From: Alphaproteobacteria bacterium casp-alpha6
Lineage (GTDB): Bacteria; Pseudomonadota; Alphaproteobacteria; Rhodobacterales; Rhodobacteraceae
Direction: 5' to 3'
DNA length: 64,000 nucleotides
Assembly (NCBI GenBank): GCA_001510135.1
Contig: LFER01000009.1
Span: 1-64,000, forward strand
A program made the translations under genes and the position numbers. Below are positions 28,921 to 39,526 of the stretch, piece after piece. The notes under the pieces were generated by a model, which did no database searches, was not told the origin of the DNA, and saw only the letters and a list, made by a program, of their open reading frames with translations. Positions within the stretch are counted from its first letter, which is position 1. Every line of letters begins with the position of its first letter.

Positions 28921-30096
28921 TTATCCCAAGGCCTGCAAAATGTCTGCGATAAGATCGTCCGGATCTTCGAGGCCCACACTGATACGCACGAGTCCGGCTG
29001 TGATCCCGAGGGCAATTTTGCTCTCATCCTTCAGCCTTTGATGGGTCGTTGTGGCCGGATGTGTGAAAATGGATTTTGCATCTCCAAGATTGTTAGAAAT
29101 CACCCCGATGTTGATGGCATTTAAAAAGGCAAATGCTGCCTCTTTGCCACCCTTCACATCAATCGAAAGCACAGTTCCTCCCCCGCTCATCTGCGAGGTA
29201 ACCAAATCATGCTGCGGATGCGAATGATGACCCGGGTAAATCATCCGCTCCAGTTTTTCATGACCGTTCAGCGTCTCAGCGATCCGCAATGCGGTGTCGG
29301 CTTGCGCCTTCACACGCAGTCCTATGGTTTCAAGTCCCTTAAGCATGATCCAAGCGTTAAACGCGCTCATCGCGCCGCCAGTATGTTTCATAAAGGGTTC
29401 AAGCGTCTTTCTAATATAGTCCTCACTGCCAAGAACAACGCCCCCCAAAACGCGCCCCTGACCGTCGATATGTTTTGTTGCAGAATAAACCAACACATCA
29501 ACACCTTGCGAGAGCACATTTGAAAAAACAGGCGTTGCGAAAACATTGTCCACAATTACCAAAGCGCCGACGGAATGTGCAATTTCACACACCGCTGTCA
29601 CATCAATAATTTCAAGTGTGGGGTTTGAAACGGTTTCAAAAAAAACGACCCGTGTTGTATCGCGCACGGCGTTTTTCCACGCGTTGAGATCGGTGCCGTC
29701 AACAAAACTGACCTCAACGCCAAATTTTGTCAGCACCTCTTCGAGCACGTAAAGACAGGACCCAAAAAGGGCGCGCGCCGCGACAACATGATCCCCGGCC
29801 TTCAAAACAGAGCAAAGCGCCCCGTGAACTGCCGCCATACCTGAAGCCGTCGCAAAGGCTGCCTCTGCGCCTTCCAAAAGTGCGATGCGCTTTTCAAAGA
29901 TAGACACCGTCGGGTTACCGTAGCGGGCATAGATAAATTCATCCTCACCGGATTTGATAAATCTCTGTTCTGCCTCCTCAGCGGTATCATAAACAAAGCC
30001 TTGCGTGAGAAACATGGCTTCGCTCACTTCGCCATATTGGCTGCGCCGCGCGCCGCCATGCACCATCAACGTCCGCTTTTTAAGTGCGTCATCCAT
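28921..30096 (-). CDS. metZ: O-succinylhomoserine sulfhydrylase
   Basis: A Cys/Met-metabolism PLP enzyme (391 residues) that makes homocysteine from O-succinylhomoserine and sulfide. It shows FIYARYGNPTVSIFEKRIALLEGAE, VVFFETVSNPTLEIID, the PLP-Asp in IVDNVFATP and the Schiff-base lysine in VYSATKHIDGQGRVLGG. The His-Ile-Asp-Gly-Gln-Gly-Arg run is typical of MetZ. The start ATG 30096 follows GGAG by eight bases. The leader carries a SAM-II aptamer and a terminator hairpin, so expression should fall when S-adenosylmethionine is plentiful. It lies 122 bases before folE2 on the same strand. Confidence 0.95.
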   Translation of the reverse strand: MDDALKKRTLMVHGGARRSQYGEVSEAMFLTQGFVYDTAEEAEQRFIKSGEDEFIYARYGNPTVSIFEKRIALLEGAEAAFATASGMAAVHGALCSVLKAGDHVVAARALFGSCLYVLEEVLTKFGVEVSFVDGTDLNAWKNAVRDTTRVVFFETVSNPTLEIIDVTAVCEIAHSVGALVIVDNVFATPVFSNVLSQGVDVLVYSATKHIDGQGRVLGGVVLGSEDYIRKTLEPFMKHTGGAMSAFNAWIMLKGLETIGLRVKAQADTALRIAETLNGHEKLERMIYPGHHSHPQHDLVTSQMSGGGTVLSIDVKGGKEAAFAFLNAINIGVISNNLGDAKSIFTHPATTTHQRLKDESKIALGITAGLVRISVGLEDPDDLIADILQALG

Positions 30097-30122
30097 TTCA
30101 AATCTCCAGCCCCGCAAGGCAC

Positions 30123-30158
30123 AAAAAAACCCCATCGCGGTCTGGCGAAAGGGGCTTT
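30123..30158 (-). terminator. Leader terminator (attenuator) before metZ
   Basis: On the minus strand GCCCC (30155-30151) pairs with GGGG(T) (30133-30129). An inner stem TCGC/GCGA closes the loop, and seven T residues follow (30129-30123). It lies inside the metZ leader, 10 bases beyond the SAM-II core and about 30 bases before ATG, so it should control read-through into metZ. Confidence 0.75.
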
Positions 30159-30165
30159 CTCCTAA

Positions 30166-30220
30166 CCTTTTAGCGACATATTTAACGTGGAACGCAATCT
30201 GGCAACAAATCTCCACACGT
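30166..30220 (-). ncRNA. SAM-II riboswitch aptamer in the metZ leader
   Basis: Minus-strand sequence matches the alphaproteobacterial SAM-II (metA/metZ) motif. The P1 stem is GTGGA (30216-30212) with TCCAC (30191-30187). The loop begins GATTTG, and after P1 comes GTTAAATATGTCGCTAAAAGG, whose GCTAAA end forms the pseudoknot that binds SAM. The position directly before a methionine gene is the classic context. A promoter ends only a few bases upstream, so the aptamer is at the very 5' end of the transcript. Confidence 0.85.
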
Positions 30221-30222
30221 GT

Positions 30223-30251
30223 GGCATACGAAATACCGCGTCACTGGTCAA
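30223..30251 (-). promoter_or_regulatory. Probable sigma-70 promoter of metZ
   Basis: On the minus strand TTGACC (30251-30246) and TATGCC (30228-30223) are 17 bases apart. Transcription would start near 30216, exactly at the first strand of the SAM-II P1 stem, which supports both calls. Confidence 0.55.
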
Positions 30252-30300
30252 GCACCAATGGAACTTTCACTGCGTGTTTTCAGGGTGAAACAGAATTTGT

Positions 30301-30900
30301 CTAAAGTTCGTCCAAACGACCGTATTTCTTCAATATTGGGTACTGAAAAATCATGAAAAACAGAACCGCGCCGCTCAGGCCAAAGGTTTTAAAATAGACC
30401 CACGTCTCACTGGATTGGGTCCGCCAGATGAGTTCGTTAAGCAGAGCGAGCGCAAAAAAGAAGAGTGCCAAACGTTTGCTGATAATCTGCCACCCGATCT
30501 CTTCCATTGGCAGACGGTCGCCCAAAAGCGATTGGATATAATTCTGCCCGCGCAGATGGCCAAATGTGATGGCGCTTCCAAACAGCACGTAAATGAGTGT
30601 GGGTTTCATTTTGAAAAACCGCTCATCATTGAGAAACACCGTCAATGCGCCAAAGACAATCACCATCACCAATGTCAGCACCTGTACCTTTGACAAATGA
30701 CCATTGAGCCACCACCCAAGTCCGGTTGATATGATCATCAACGGAACAAAAATCGCTGTGGCTTGGATCAGGCTTGAATATTCATGCCCACCAATGACAA
30801 CGGTTTCCCCCTTACGCCAAATGAAGATCAAAAAGAATACGGCAACGGGTCCAATTTCTAGCAATGTAGTCGTCAGAGACGATTTTGTGTTTTCTGTCAT
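30301..30900 (-). CDS. yciB: Septation protein A (YciB family inner membrane protein)
   Basis: A 199-residue protein with five to six membrane helices. It shows the family blocks LLEIGPVAVFFLIF, ATAIFVPLMI, FKMKPTLIYVLFGSAI, WQIISKRLALFFFALALLNELIWR and the terminal FQYPILKKYG. YciB (IspZ) affects septation and cell-envelope integrity in enterobacteria, though its mechanism is unclear. It is the third gene of the ftsY - EamA - yciB run, starting 11 bases after the EamA stop, so the three are very likely one operon. Confidence 0.92.
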   Translation of the reverse strand: MTENTKSSLTTTLLEIGPVAVFFLIFIWRKGETVVIGGHEYSSLIQATAIFVPLMIISTGLGWWLNGHLSKVQVLTLVMVIVFGALTVFLNDERFFKMKPTLIYVLFGSAITFGHLRGQNYIQSLLGDRLPMEEIGWQIISKRLALFFFALALLNELIWRTQSSETWVYFKTFGLSGAVLFFMIFQYPILKKYGRLDEL

Positions 30901-30911
30901 ATTCGACCTTT

Positions 30912-31847
30912 TCAGCCTCCAAATTCAACAACAATTGCGCCAATTGCGATGAGCACCATGAGCAAACTTCTATACGGACCAACCGGTTCTTTCAAAAAGT
31001 ACCAACCAATGATGGCTGCAAATACCGTAGATGTTTCCCGCAATATCGCGGCTTCACCAACTTTGTCCAGTCGCGTCGCAAGCATAATTGACCCAAAACT
31101 TAAAATTCCGATCACACCACCACAAATACCGCGAAGCATCAAAGGGCACGGATGTGGTCTTTGCTCCATCCTAAGCCACTTAAAAAATATCACCGGCGGT
31201 AAGGCAATACCATCAACAACGTAAAACCAAACGACAAACACGAGAGGATTAATGGCTTGCCTGATACCCCAGGCGTCATAGGCCGTATAAATCGCCACAA
31301 AGGCACCCGTGGCCGCCGCAAAGGTCAACGCCATCGGAAGCGTATTCCGGTTGGTTTCCAAAAAACACATATTGAAAAGAGCCAATCCGAATATTCCGCT
31401 CAGCAGGATAAAAACACCCAACCATTGCACCGCGTTAAAGGTTTCATCAAATACAAGATAGGCCGCCAAAATTGCAAAGATGGGTGCGGTTCCCCGCATC
31501 ACAGGATAAACCACAGTGTAATTGCCGCGGGTCAGTGATTTAGCCTGCAAAATTTTATAGATGAGGTGGATGATAAACACCCCCACTAAAATTGGCCAAA
31601 GGGCTGGCTCCGGCCAAGGAAGAAAGAAAAGCGCAAAAGGCAGAGCCATCATCATATAGGAAAAATCAATTGCTCCGCGCGACAGCCAAGGATCATGCCG
31701 CCCCTTTTGAAGCGCCGCAAAGATCGCATGCAGGACCGCAGCCAATATCGCAAGGCAAGAGGCCACGATCGGCGCGCTTTGTGTACCCTCAATATCGAGT
31801 ATCCAGGCATTGATCCCTATTTCAGCGCCCATCAAAGGTTTTTCCAC
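30912..31847 (-). CDS. EamA/DMT-superfamily transporter
   Basis: Roughly 300 residues with ten hydrophobic segments in two EamA halves. The first half begins ASCLAILAAVLHAIFAALQK, and the second around TLPMALTFAAATGAFVAIYTAYDAW. It is a metabolite exporter by family, of unknown substrate. The start is uncertain: ATG 31847 or 31832 gives a short hydrophilic leader, while a GTG just before ASCLAIL would match the usual DMT N-terminus. It sits between ftsY and yciB in the same direction, an order conserved in this group. Confidence 0.85.
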   Translation of the reverse strand: MEKPLMGAEIGINAWILDIEGTQSAPIVASCLAILAAVLHAIFAALQKGRHDPWLSRGAIDFSYMMMALPFALFFLPWPEPALWPILVGVFIIHLIYKILQAKSLTRGNYTVVYPVMRGTAPIFAILAAYLVFDETFNAVQWLGVFILLSGIFGLALFNMCFLETNRNTLPMALTFAAATGAFVAIYTAYDAWGIRQAINPLVFVVWFYVVDGIALPPVIFFKWLRMEQRPHPCPLMLRGICGGVIGILSFGSIMLATRLDKVGEAAILRETSTVFAAIIGWYFLKEPVGPYRSLLMVLIAIGAIVVEFGG

Positions 31848-31877
31848 CCACTCGGTGGCGCGGCATGTTTTACCACT

Positions 31878-33185
<1,308 letters not shown>

Positions 33186-33278
33186 ATCGCCGCCCAAGTG
33201 ATCACATATTGCCGCTTATTAAGCTGCTTTTGCACCATTTGGAAGGCTTTGCAAATTTATTCCCAAAGGCAAAACACT

Positions 33279-33298
33279 CCTCTCACAACGCTGAGAGG
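33279..33298 (-). terminator. Possible terminator hairpin between the diaphorase gene and ftsY
   Basis: CCTCTC at 33279-33284 and GAGAGG at 33293-33298 form a six-pair stem with an eight-base loop. On the minus strand it is followed by AGTGTTTTG, a weak T tail. It lies about 180 bases beyond the diaphorase stop and 94 before the ftsY start. The rest of the 33186-33480 gap shows nothing recognisable, in particular no tRNA and no trace of a molybdopterin subunit. Confidence 0.3.
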
Positions 33299-33480
33299 CG
33301 CCTTTCTTTAGAAACTCTACATGAATGAAAGGTTAACCAGATGAATAAGACGCCCATAACCCCTTGACCATGGTCAAAACACATTTGTTTTGATCAAGCG
33401 CGCTTGGAGAAAAACGCCTTCAGTTTTTGGAGCTTGACGCCTGCAAAAATAGCAAACCGCGCCTCGCATCCGTCTAAGCG

Positions 33481-35166
33481 TCAGATCTCTTGCGGGAAAT
33501 GTTTCATGGTTAGACGAATGGGATTGGGTGCTGCTTGGCCAAGGCCGCAGATAGAGGCGTCCACCATCGTGGCGCTGATCTCTTCCAGCAAACTTTGATC
33601 CCATTTTTCGGCTTGCATGAGTTTCACTGCCTTTTCACATCCCACGCGGCACGGGGTGCATTGTCCACAGCTTTCATCTTCAAAGAAGCGCAACATATTC
33701 AGCGCTGCATCGCGCGCGCGGTCTTGATCTGACATCACAACCACAGCTGCAGATCCGATGAAGGACCCATGGGGTTGAAGCGTGTCAAAATCCAGCGGTA
33801 TATCATTCATATGCGCAGGAAGAATACCCGAAGACGGCCCGCCCGGTTGATAGGATTTAAATTGATGCCCCTCAAGCATCCCACCGGCAGACTCAATCAG
33901 ATCCATGATCGTTGAGCCCGCTGGCAATAGGTAGACGCCGGGGGAATTTACCCGTCCGGACACGGAATAACTACGCAACCCTTTGCGCCCGTTTTTTTCG
34001 ACGGACGACAAAATCTGTGGTCCTTCGCGGCAGATTTTTGCAACCCAATAAAGTGTTTCCACATTATGAACCAGCGTGGGACGGTTAAATATCCCCACTT
34101 GCGCCACAAAAGGAGGACGATGGCGCGGCATACCACGTTTGCCTTCGATGCTTTCGATCATTGCGCTTTCTTCGCCGCAGATATAGGCCCCCGCGCCGCG
34201 GCGCAGATCTATATATCCCTGGGGCACGATCCCTGCCTCTTCAAGCGCTTTAATTTCCGCCGCCAAAATATGAAGAACGGCGGGATATTCATCCCGCATG
34301 TAAATAAAGGCTTTTTCAGCTTCAACCGCCCAAGCGGCAATCAACATACCCTCAAGAAAAAGATGAGGTGTGCGTTCAAGGTAAAAGCGGTCCTTAAAGG
34401 TACCCGGTTCGCCTTCGTCCCCATTGACAGCCAAATAACGCGGACCCGCGTTCATACGCACAAAGCCCCATTTTTTGCCCGATGGAAACCCAGCGCCACC
34501 GAGACCGCGCAATCCGGAGGCAAGTACTTCGTCCTGCACCTCTTCCCACTTTCCGTCCTTGCGTAGCGTCTCAAGTGTGACATACCCGCCCGCCTCACGA
34601 TAGGCGTCAAAACCTTCATAGACAGGGATTTCCGCATGGGTGTCATGAGCGTCAATCGCTGCTTTGACTTTGGCAGCTGTGGCGTGATCAATATGTTTAT
34701 GACCAAACTCTAGCGTTGGCGCGGTATCACATCGCCCCATGCATGGCGCGCGCAAAACGCGTACTGCGCTTGGATCCAGCCCCTCTTCCAATGCCGCCTT
34801 AAGCTGTTGGGCACCTGCCAATTCACAACTCAGACTGTCACAGACCCGAATGGTAAGCGCGGGCGGGGGCGTTTCACCTTCTTTAACCACATCAAAATGG
34901 GCATAAAAGGTTGCCACCTCATAGATTTCGGCCATGGACAGGCGCATTTCTTCGGCCAAGGCACGCAGGTGCGCTGCGGAAAGATGCCCGTAAGCATCCT
35001 GAATGAGATGCAGGAATTCGATCAATAAATCGCGTGAAACAGACCGATGCTCAAGCAGGCTGCGCACCTCTTGAAGCGCTTGGTCTTCATACTGGCGTCC
35101 CTTGGGCGTTTTGCGTCCACGCCCTTTTCCCGACTTCCAAACACCTTCCCGATTATCCAATGCCAT
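33481..35166 (-). CDS. Formate dehydrogenase diaphorase subunit, FdsG-FdsB fusion
   Basis: A 561-residue fusion. Residues about 30-155 form a NuoE/FdsG-type thioredoxin-like [2Fe-2S] domain, with cysteines in VCDSLSCELAG and APCMGRCDTAP. The rest is NuoF/FdsB: NADH/FMN-binding GLRGLGGAGFPSGKKW and NGDEGEPGTFKDR, the SLBB region SVSGRVNSPGVYLLP, and the [4Fe-4S] ligands SCGQCTPCRVGC with a distant ICGLGQ. In the NAD-dependent FDH complex it passes electrons from formate to NAD+. ATG 35166 follows GGAG by eight bases. The molybdenum subunit FdsA and the FdsD/FdhD helpers, usually adjacent, are absent from the whole window. Confidence 0.85.
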   Translation of the reverse strand: MALDNREGVWKSGKGRGRKTPKGRQYEDQALQEVRSLLEHRSVSRDLLIEFLHLIQDAYGHLSAAHLRALAEEMRLSMAEIYEVATFYAHFDVVKEGETPPPALTIRVCDSLSCELAGAQQLKAALEEGLDPSAVRVLRAPCMGRCDTAPTLEFGHKHIDHATAAKVKAAIDAHDTHAEIPVYEGFDAYREAGGYVTLETLRKDGKWEEVQDEVLASGLRGLGGAGFPSGKKWGFVRMNAGPRYLAVNGDEGEPGTFKDRFYLERTPHLFLEGMLIAAWAVEAEKAFIYMRDEYPAVLHILAAEIKALEEAGIVPQGYIDLRRGAGAYICGEESAMIESIEGKRGMPRHRPPFVAQVGIFNRPTLVHNVETLYWVAKICREGPQILSSVEKNGRKGLRSYSVSGRVNSPGVYLLPAGSTIMDLIESAGGMLEGHQFKSYQPGGPSSGILPAHMNDIPLDFDTLQPHGSFIGSAAVVVMSDQDRARDAALNMLRFFEDESCGQCTPCRVGCEKAVKLMQAEKWDQSLLEEISATMVDASICGLGQAAPNPIRLTMKHFPQEI

Positions 35167-35341
35167 GGCGACCGCTCCGTTCCTGATTTGCCTCATCTTA
35201 AAGGAAAGATGGGCTAAGGGGTAAAGTGAAAAACGACACCCAATCGTTCAGATGCGTTTTTGACCCATTTTTCCTTTGGCAAAATGGCGCATGCACAAAG
35301 ATATGTTTTGAATTTTGAATTTCCCAGTGCTAGCAACACGC

Positions 35342-35737
35342 ATGCGTCTTACAGTCTTCCTTCTGCTCAGTTTTTCGTTTTCATTGGCAAGGGCTGAAAG
35401 CACCCTCACGGGTGAAGCTTTCGATGCCTTTACGAAGGGACATACCCTTTATTACAGCCAGAATGGCACAATTTACGGAGCAGAGTCCTATTTCGACAAC
35501 GCACGGGTCAGATGGTCCTTTTTGGACGGAAACTGTATATTTGGTCAATGGTATCAAGAAGGCGAATTGATCTGCTTTGATTATGGATCGGACTTAGCCG
35601 TACAATGTTGGCGCTTTTTCAAGGGTGAAAATGGGCTTGTCGCCCAATTTGACGGCGATGATGATAGTGTGCCGCTTTATGAGGCGTTTCGCGCGCCCTC
35701 TCCCCTAGAATGTCCCGGACCAGATGTCGGGGTTTAA
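35342..35737 (+). CDS. Secreted protein of unknown function
   Basis: A small protein with a signal peptide (MRLTVFLLLSFSFSLARA) and a mature part of about 110 residues. The mature region has a repeated aromatic/strand character: GHTLYYSQNGTIYGAESYF, RVRWSFLDGNCIFGQWY and GELICFDYG. Conserved-looking cysteines (NCIFG, LICF, QCW, LECPG) may form disulfides. I do not recognise a named family, although this compact Trp/Cys layout recurs in small periplasmic proteins of Rhodobacterales. ATG 35342 puts the signal peptide at the start; an upstream in-frame TTG (35315) adds nine residues. Its stop overlaps xseA by four bases. Confidence 0.7.
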   Translation: MRLTVFLLLSFSFSLARAESTLTGEAFDAFTKGHTLYYSQNGTIYGAESYFDNARVRWSFLDGNCIFGQWYQEGELICFDYGSDLAVQCWRFFKGENGLVAQFDGDDDSVPLYEAFRAPSPLECPGPDVGV

Positions 35738-37281
35738 AACAGGCTTCCCTGCTCAGAAGATCCACCGCCCTTAGGTTTGCCGCTTGGACGCGGCTTGCCT
35801 GACAGATCAAAACGCCCATCACGAAATTCGATTTCCAGCGCATCGGCTGATTTCGCGTCTTTCAGGGACGTCACCACTTGATCCCCAGATCGTACCACCG
35901 CGTAGCCGCGGTTTAGCGTGGCTTTATAACCAAGCGTTTCGCGTAACCGCTCCAGAGCAGCTAATTGGTCCTGCCTTTTGGACATATCCATTCCCGCGGC
36001 GCGTCTGAGGGATCTGGCGCTCTGCTCAAAGGCCTCTTGGCTTTCGCGAACCTTGCGCGTCACCAGATTGGAAACAAAGCGGCGTGACAGTTTTTCAAAA
36101 TCTGCCCTATGGTGAACAGAGGACCGGTGCAAAGCCTTGGGCAGGCGCGGCCAGAGCTGACCGAACTGATCCTTGGCTCGTTGGTATTTGGACTGTGCCA
36201 TAGAAGGCCGCAGCACCGCACCGACATCCGACAACTGCATGCGGCTTTTCTGGATGCGGGTCATCAGCGCCTTGGGAAGGCTTTCGCTTAGATGGTCCAG
36301 CTTCTGACGTTCATAGGCGAAAAGTGCCTCCGGCTTGGGCAAGGCACGCGACAGATCCTCTACCCTTTGACGCCGCCGCTCCAGCGTTGTGGAGAGAGCA
36401 CGCGCCATACGCGCCCCGTATTCATTTAATGTGGCGGCAAGTTCATGCCTCACAGGAACGGCGAGCTCTGCAGCCGCAGTGGGCGTTGGCGCTCTCAAGT
36501 CAGAAACAAAATCAATCAGGGTCGTGTCGGTTTCATGCCCCACGGCCGAAATCAGCGGAATGTCCGAGGACGCGGCAGCACGCGCCACAATTTCTTCGTT
36601 AAATCCCCAAAGATCTTCAAGCGACCCGCCGCCTCGCGCCACAATCAATACATCCGGACGCGGCACGGTGCCCCCTGCGGTCAAGGCGTTCAACCCTGCA
36701 ATTGCGCGCGCCACCTCCGGAGCGCATTTATCGCCCTGAACCGCGACAGGCCAAATAAGCACTTTGCGCGGAAAACGATCCCGCAACCGATGCAGAATAT
36801 CACGGATCACAGCGCCAGAGGGCGATGTAACAACGCCGATCACCTCCGGTAGAAAGGGGATTGATTTTTTTCGGGATGCATCAAACAGCCCCTCTGCCGC
36901 AAGCATGGCTTTGCGCTTTTCCAGCATCGCCATCAAAGCCCCCACCCCTGCGGGTTTCAGATCTTCGATCACCAGTTGATATTTTGATTGCCCACCAAAA
37001 GTGGTGATGCGCCCGGTGGCGACAACCTCTAGCCCTTCTTCCGGTCTGACCTGCAGATGGGTAGCGACCCCTTTCCATATCACGGCAGAGAGTACCGCGC
37101 GCTCATCTTTAAGATCAAGATAGACATGGCCAGAGCGCGGAAAGGACACGCGCCCAATCTCTCCCTTGATGCGAACATGGGAAAATTCGCCTTCAATCAC
37201 GCGTTTGATTGCGCCCGAAATTTCAGAAACACTGAATTCGGGATGATTAATCCCGGGATCGGGATCATCGATAAGATCCAT
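35734..37281 (-). CDS. xseA: Exodeoxyribonuclease VII large subunit
   Basis: A 515-residue nuclease subunit that, with XseB, degrades single-stranded DNA. It has an N-terminal OB-fold (about residues 15-115, FSVSEISGAIKRVIEGEFSHVRIKGEI), then the catalytic domain with IGVVTSPSGAVIRDILHRLRDRFPRKV, DVLIVARGGGSLEDLWGFNEE and ISAVGHETDTTLIDFVSDLRAPTPTAAAE. A long basic coiled-coil follows, then a C-terminal strand region (LNRGYAVVRSGDQVVTSLKDA). The C-terminus ends in a Gly/Ser/Pro-rich tail. xseB is not adjacent. It is divergent from purD, with about 70 bases between starts. Confidence 0.97.
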   Translation of the reverse strand: MDLIDDPDPGINHPEFSVSEISGAIKRVIEGEFSHVRIKGEIGRVSFPRSGHVYLDLKDERAVLSAVIWKGVATHLQVRPEEGLEVVATGRITTFGGQSKYQLVIEDLKPAGVGALMAMLEKRKAMLAAEGLFDASRKKSIPFLPEVIGVVTSPSGAVIRDILHRLRDRFPRKVLIWPVAVQGDKCAPEVARAIAGLNALTAGGTVPRPDVLIVARGGGSLEDLWGFNEEIVARAAASSDIPLISAVGHETDTTLIDFVSDLRAPTPTAAAELAVPVRHELAATLNEYGARMARALSTTLERRRQRVEDLSRALPKPEALFAYERQKLDHLSESLPKALMTRIQKSRMQLSDVGAVLRPSMAQSKYQRAKDQFGQLWPRLPKALHRSSVHHRADFEKLSRRFVSNLVTRKVRESQEAFEQSARSLRRAAGMDMSKRQDQLAALERLRETLGYKATLNRGYAVVRSGDQVVTSLKDAKSADALEIEFRDGRFDLSGKPRPSGKPKGGGSSEQGSLF

Positions 37282-37354
37282 TTGTGCTGCTCTCTTGTAT
37301 CACGGTCACCATCAGCTTAGAACGCGGCGAAACAGTTTCCAAGAGGGTCCATTC

Positions 37355-38617
37355 GTGAAAATTCTGATCTTAGGCAGCGGTGGTCGTGAACATGCTTTGG
37401 CTTGGGCCGTAAAACAGAACCCGAAATGTGATACGCTTTTATGTGCACCGGGCAATGCGGGGATCGCCAAAATTGCGGATTGCCATGCTTTGGACATTGA
37501 AGATCCAGAGGCTGTGGTTGCCTTTGCCCAAACACAGGGCGTGGATTTTGTCATTATCGGGCCAGAAGCTCCGCTTGTTGCAGGGGTTGGTGACAGATTA
37601 CGTTCAAATGGCATCATGACTTTTGGCCCTGACAAAGCTGCAGCGCAGCTTGAAGCAAGTAAGAATTTTACAAAAGAGGTCTGCGCCGCCGCCAATGCCC
37701 CGACTGCCGCTTATGGCCACTTCACCGATCCAGCGGCGGCGAAACAGTATGTGCGCGATCAAGGAGCCCCCATTGTGGTGAAAGCAGACGGTCTTGCCGC
37801 CGGTAAAGGGGTCGTCGTGGCGATGACGGTGGCTGAGGCTGAAACCGCTATAGACACGATGTTTGCAGGCGAATTCGGCTCAGCTGGCGCAGAAGTTGTG
37901 ATCGAAGAATTTATGGAGGGCGAAGAAGCTTCTCTTTTCGTGCTTTGCGATGGAATGACCGCGCTGCCCGTGGGCACGGCACAGGATCACAAACGCGCTT
38001 TTGATGGCGATACTGGCCCCAACACAGGGGGTATGGGGGCCTACTCCCCTGCCCCAATCCTTGATCCAGTGACGCTGAACAAAGCCATGGAAGAGATCGT
38101 TTACCCCACGCTCAAGGAATTAAATGCGCGCAAGATACCCTATCAGGGGGTGCTCTATGTGGGGCTGATGATCAAAGAAGGTCAGCCAAGGCTCGTGGAA
38201 TATAACGTCCGTTTTGGCGATCCGGAATGTCAGGTCCTGATGATGCGCCTTGGCGCGCAAGCCTTTGACCTCATCGAGGCCACGGCGCGCGGACGGCTTG
38301 CAGGGGCGCAAGTGAACTGGGCTGATGATCATGCGCTGAGTATTGTGATGGCGACAAAAGGGTATCCGGGAAACTACGCCAAAGGCAGCGTGATCAACGG
38401 ACTTGATCACTTGCCCGAAACGTCAAAATCGATGTGTTTCCATGCCGGCACGACACAAACCGAAACTGCAATTACCGCGACCGGAGGACGGGTTTTGAAC
38501 ATTACTGCACGCGCTGAAAGCCTGCGCGCTGCGCGCGAGGCGGCCTATTCTGCGGCAGATCAGGTGGATTGGCCCGAAGGGTTCTTCAGGACCGACATTG
38601 GGTGGCGGGCGCTTTGA
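37355..38617 (+). CDS. purD: Phosphoribosylamine-glycine ligase
   Basis: Second step of purine synthesis: joins phosphoribosylamine and glycine using ATP. The start is GTG 37355, with AAGAGGG seven bases upstream, giving VKILILGSGGREHALAWAV; the longer frame to 37295 is unlikely. The protein is 420 residues with the ATP-grasp features APIVVKADGLAAGKGVVVA, EEFMEGEEASLFVLCDG, DHKRAFDGDTGPNTGGMGAYSP and YNVRFGDPECQVLMMRL. It is not in a pur operon here. It faces xseA divergently and ends convergently with the ferredoxin gene. Confidence 0.97.
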   Translation: MKILILGSGGREHALAWAVKQNPKCDTLLCAPGNAGIAKIADCHALDIEDPEAVVAFAQTQGVDFVIIGPEAPLVAGVGDRLRSNGIMTFGPDKAAAQLEASKNFTKEVCAAANAPTAAYGHFTDPAAAKQYVRDQGAPIVVKADGLAAGKGVVVAMTVAEAETAIDTMFAGEFGSAGAEVVIEEFMEGEEASLFVLCDGMTALPVGTAQDHKRAFDGDTGPNTGGMGAYSPAPILDPVTLNKAMEEIVYPTLKELNARKIPYQGVLYVGLMIKEGQPRLVEYNVRFGDPECQVLMMRLGAQAFDLIEATARGRLAGAQVNWADDHALSIVMATKGYPGNYAKGSVINGLDHLPETSKSMCFHAGTTQTETAITATGGRVLNITARAESLRAAREAAYSAADQVDWPEGFFRTDIGWRAL

Positions 38618-38646
38618 TTTTCAAAGCAAATCCGGTTTAACAGATA

Positions 38647-39120
<474 letters not shown>

Positions 39121-39122
39121 CT

Positions 39123-39497
39123 ATGATGCCTCAAAGATATCCCTATCCCCCAAGCGCCTGCCCTGCAGAACGCCTTCACTACGTTCCCGAGGGAACACGG
39201 ATCACTGTTGCGGGACTTGTCATTTTACGGCAGCGCCCAGGCACGGCAAAGGGCGTGGTTTTTATCACGCTGGAAGATGAAACCGGCATTGTGAATGTGA
39301 TTGTCTGGCGCAATTTGTTCGAACAGTTTCGCCGTGCAGTGATTTCAGGTCGGCTGCTGCGTATCACAGGCCGCCTACAACGTGGATCGGGTGTGACACA
39401 TGTGCTCGCCGAAAAGATTGAAGATATATCTGCCCTTTTGGATCAACTGACTCAACCCAGACAAGGAACAATTGTCAGCGGGGCGAATTACGAGTAG
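39123..39497 (+). CDS. DnaE2 (ImuC) C-terminal OB-fold remnant under SOS control
   Basis: A 124-residue protein. Residues about 20-105 match the OB-fold near the C-terminus of the error-prone polymerase DnaE2/ImuC: RITVAGLVILRQRPGTAKG, VFITLEDETGIVNVIVW, NLFEQFRRAVISGRLL and GRLQRGSGVTHVLAEKIEDIS. The polymerase, PHP and finger domains (about 900 residues) are missing, and so is the usual extreme C-terminus. imuA and imuB, which normally lie between the SOS box and dnaE2, are also absent. ATG 39123 and ATG 39126 are both possible, neither with a good ribosome binding site. It may be a decaying pseudogene or a small retained OB-fold protein. Confidence 0.75.
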   Translation: MMPQRYPYPPSACPAERLHYVPEGTRITVAGLVILRQRPGTAKGVVFITLEDETGIVNVIVWRNLFEQFRRAVISGRLLRITGRLQRGSGVTHVLAEKIEDISALLDQLTQPRQGTIVSGANYE

Positions 39498-39526
39498 ACC
39501 TTTATCATTGGTAAGGGATAGAAAAT

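Noticed and set aside
33186..33480. Remnant of formate dehydrogenase alpha subunit or a tRNA in the gap before ftsY
   Set aside because: No frame shows molybdopterin oxidoreductase motifs and no cloverleaf or T-loop sequence is visible.
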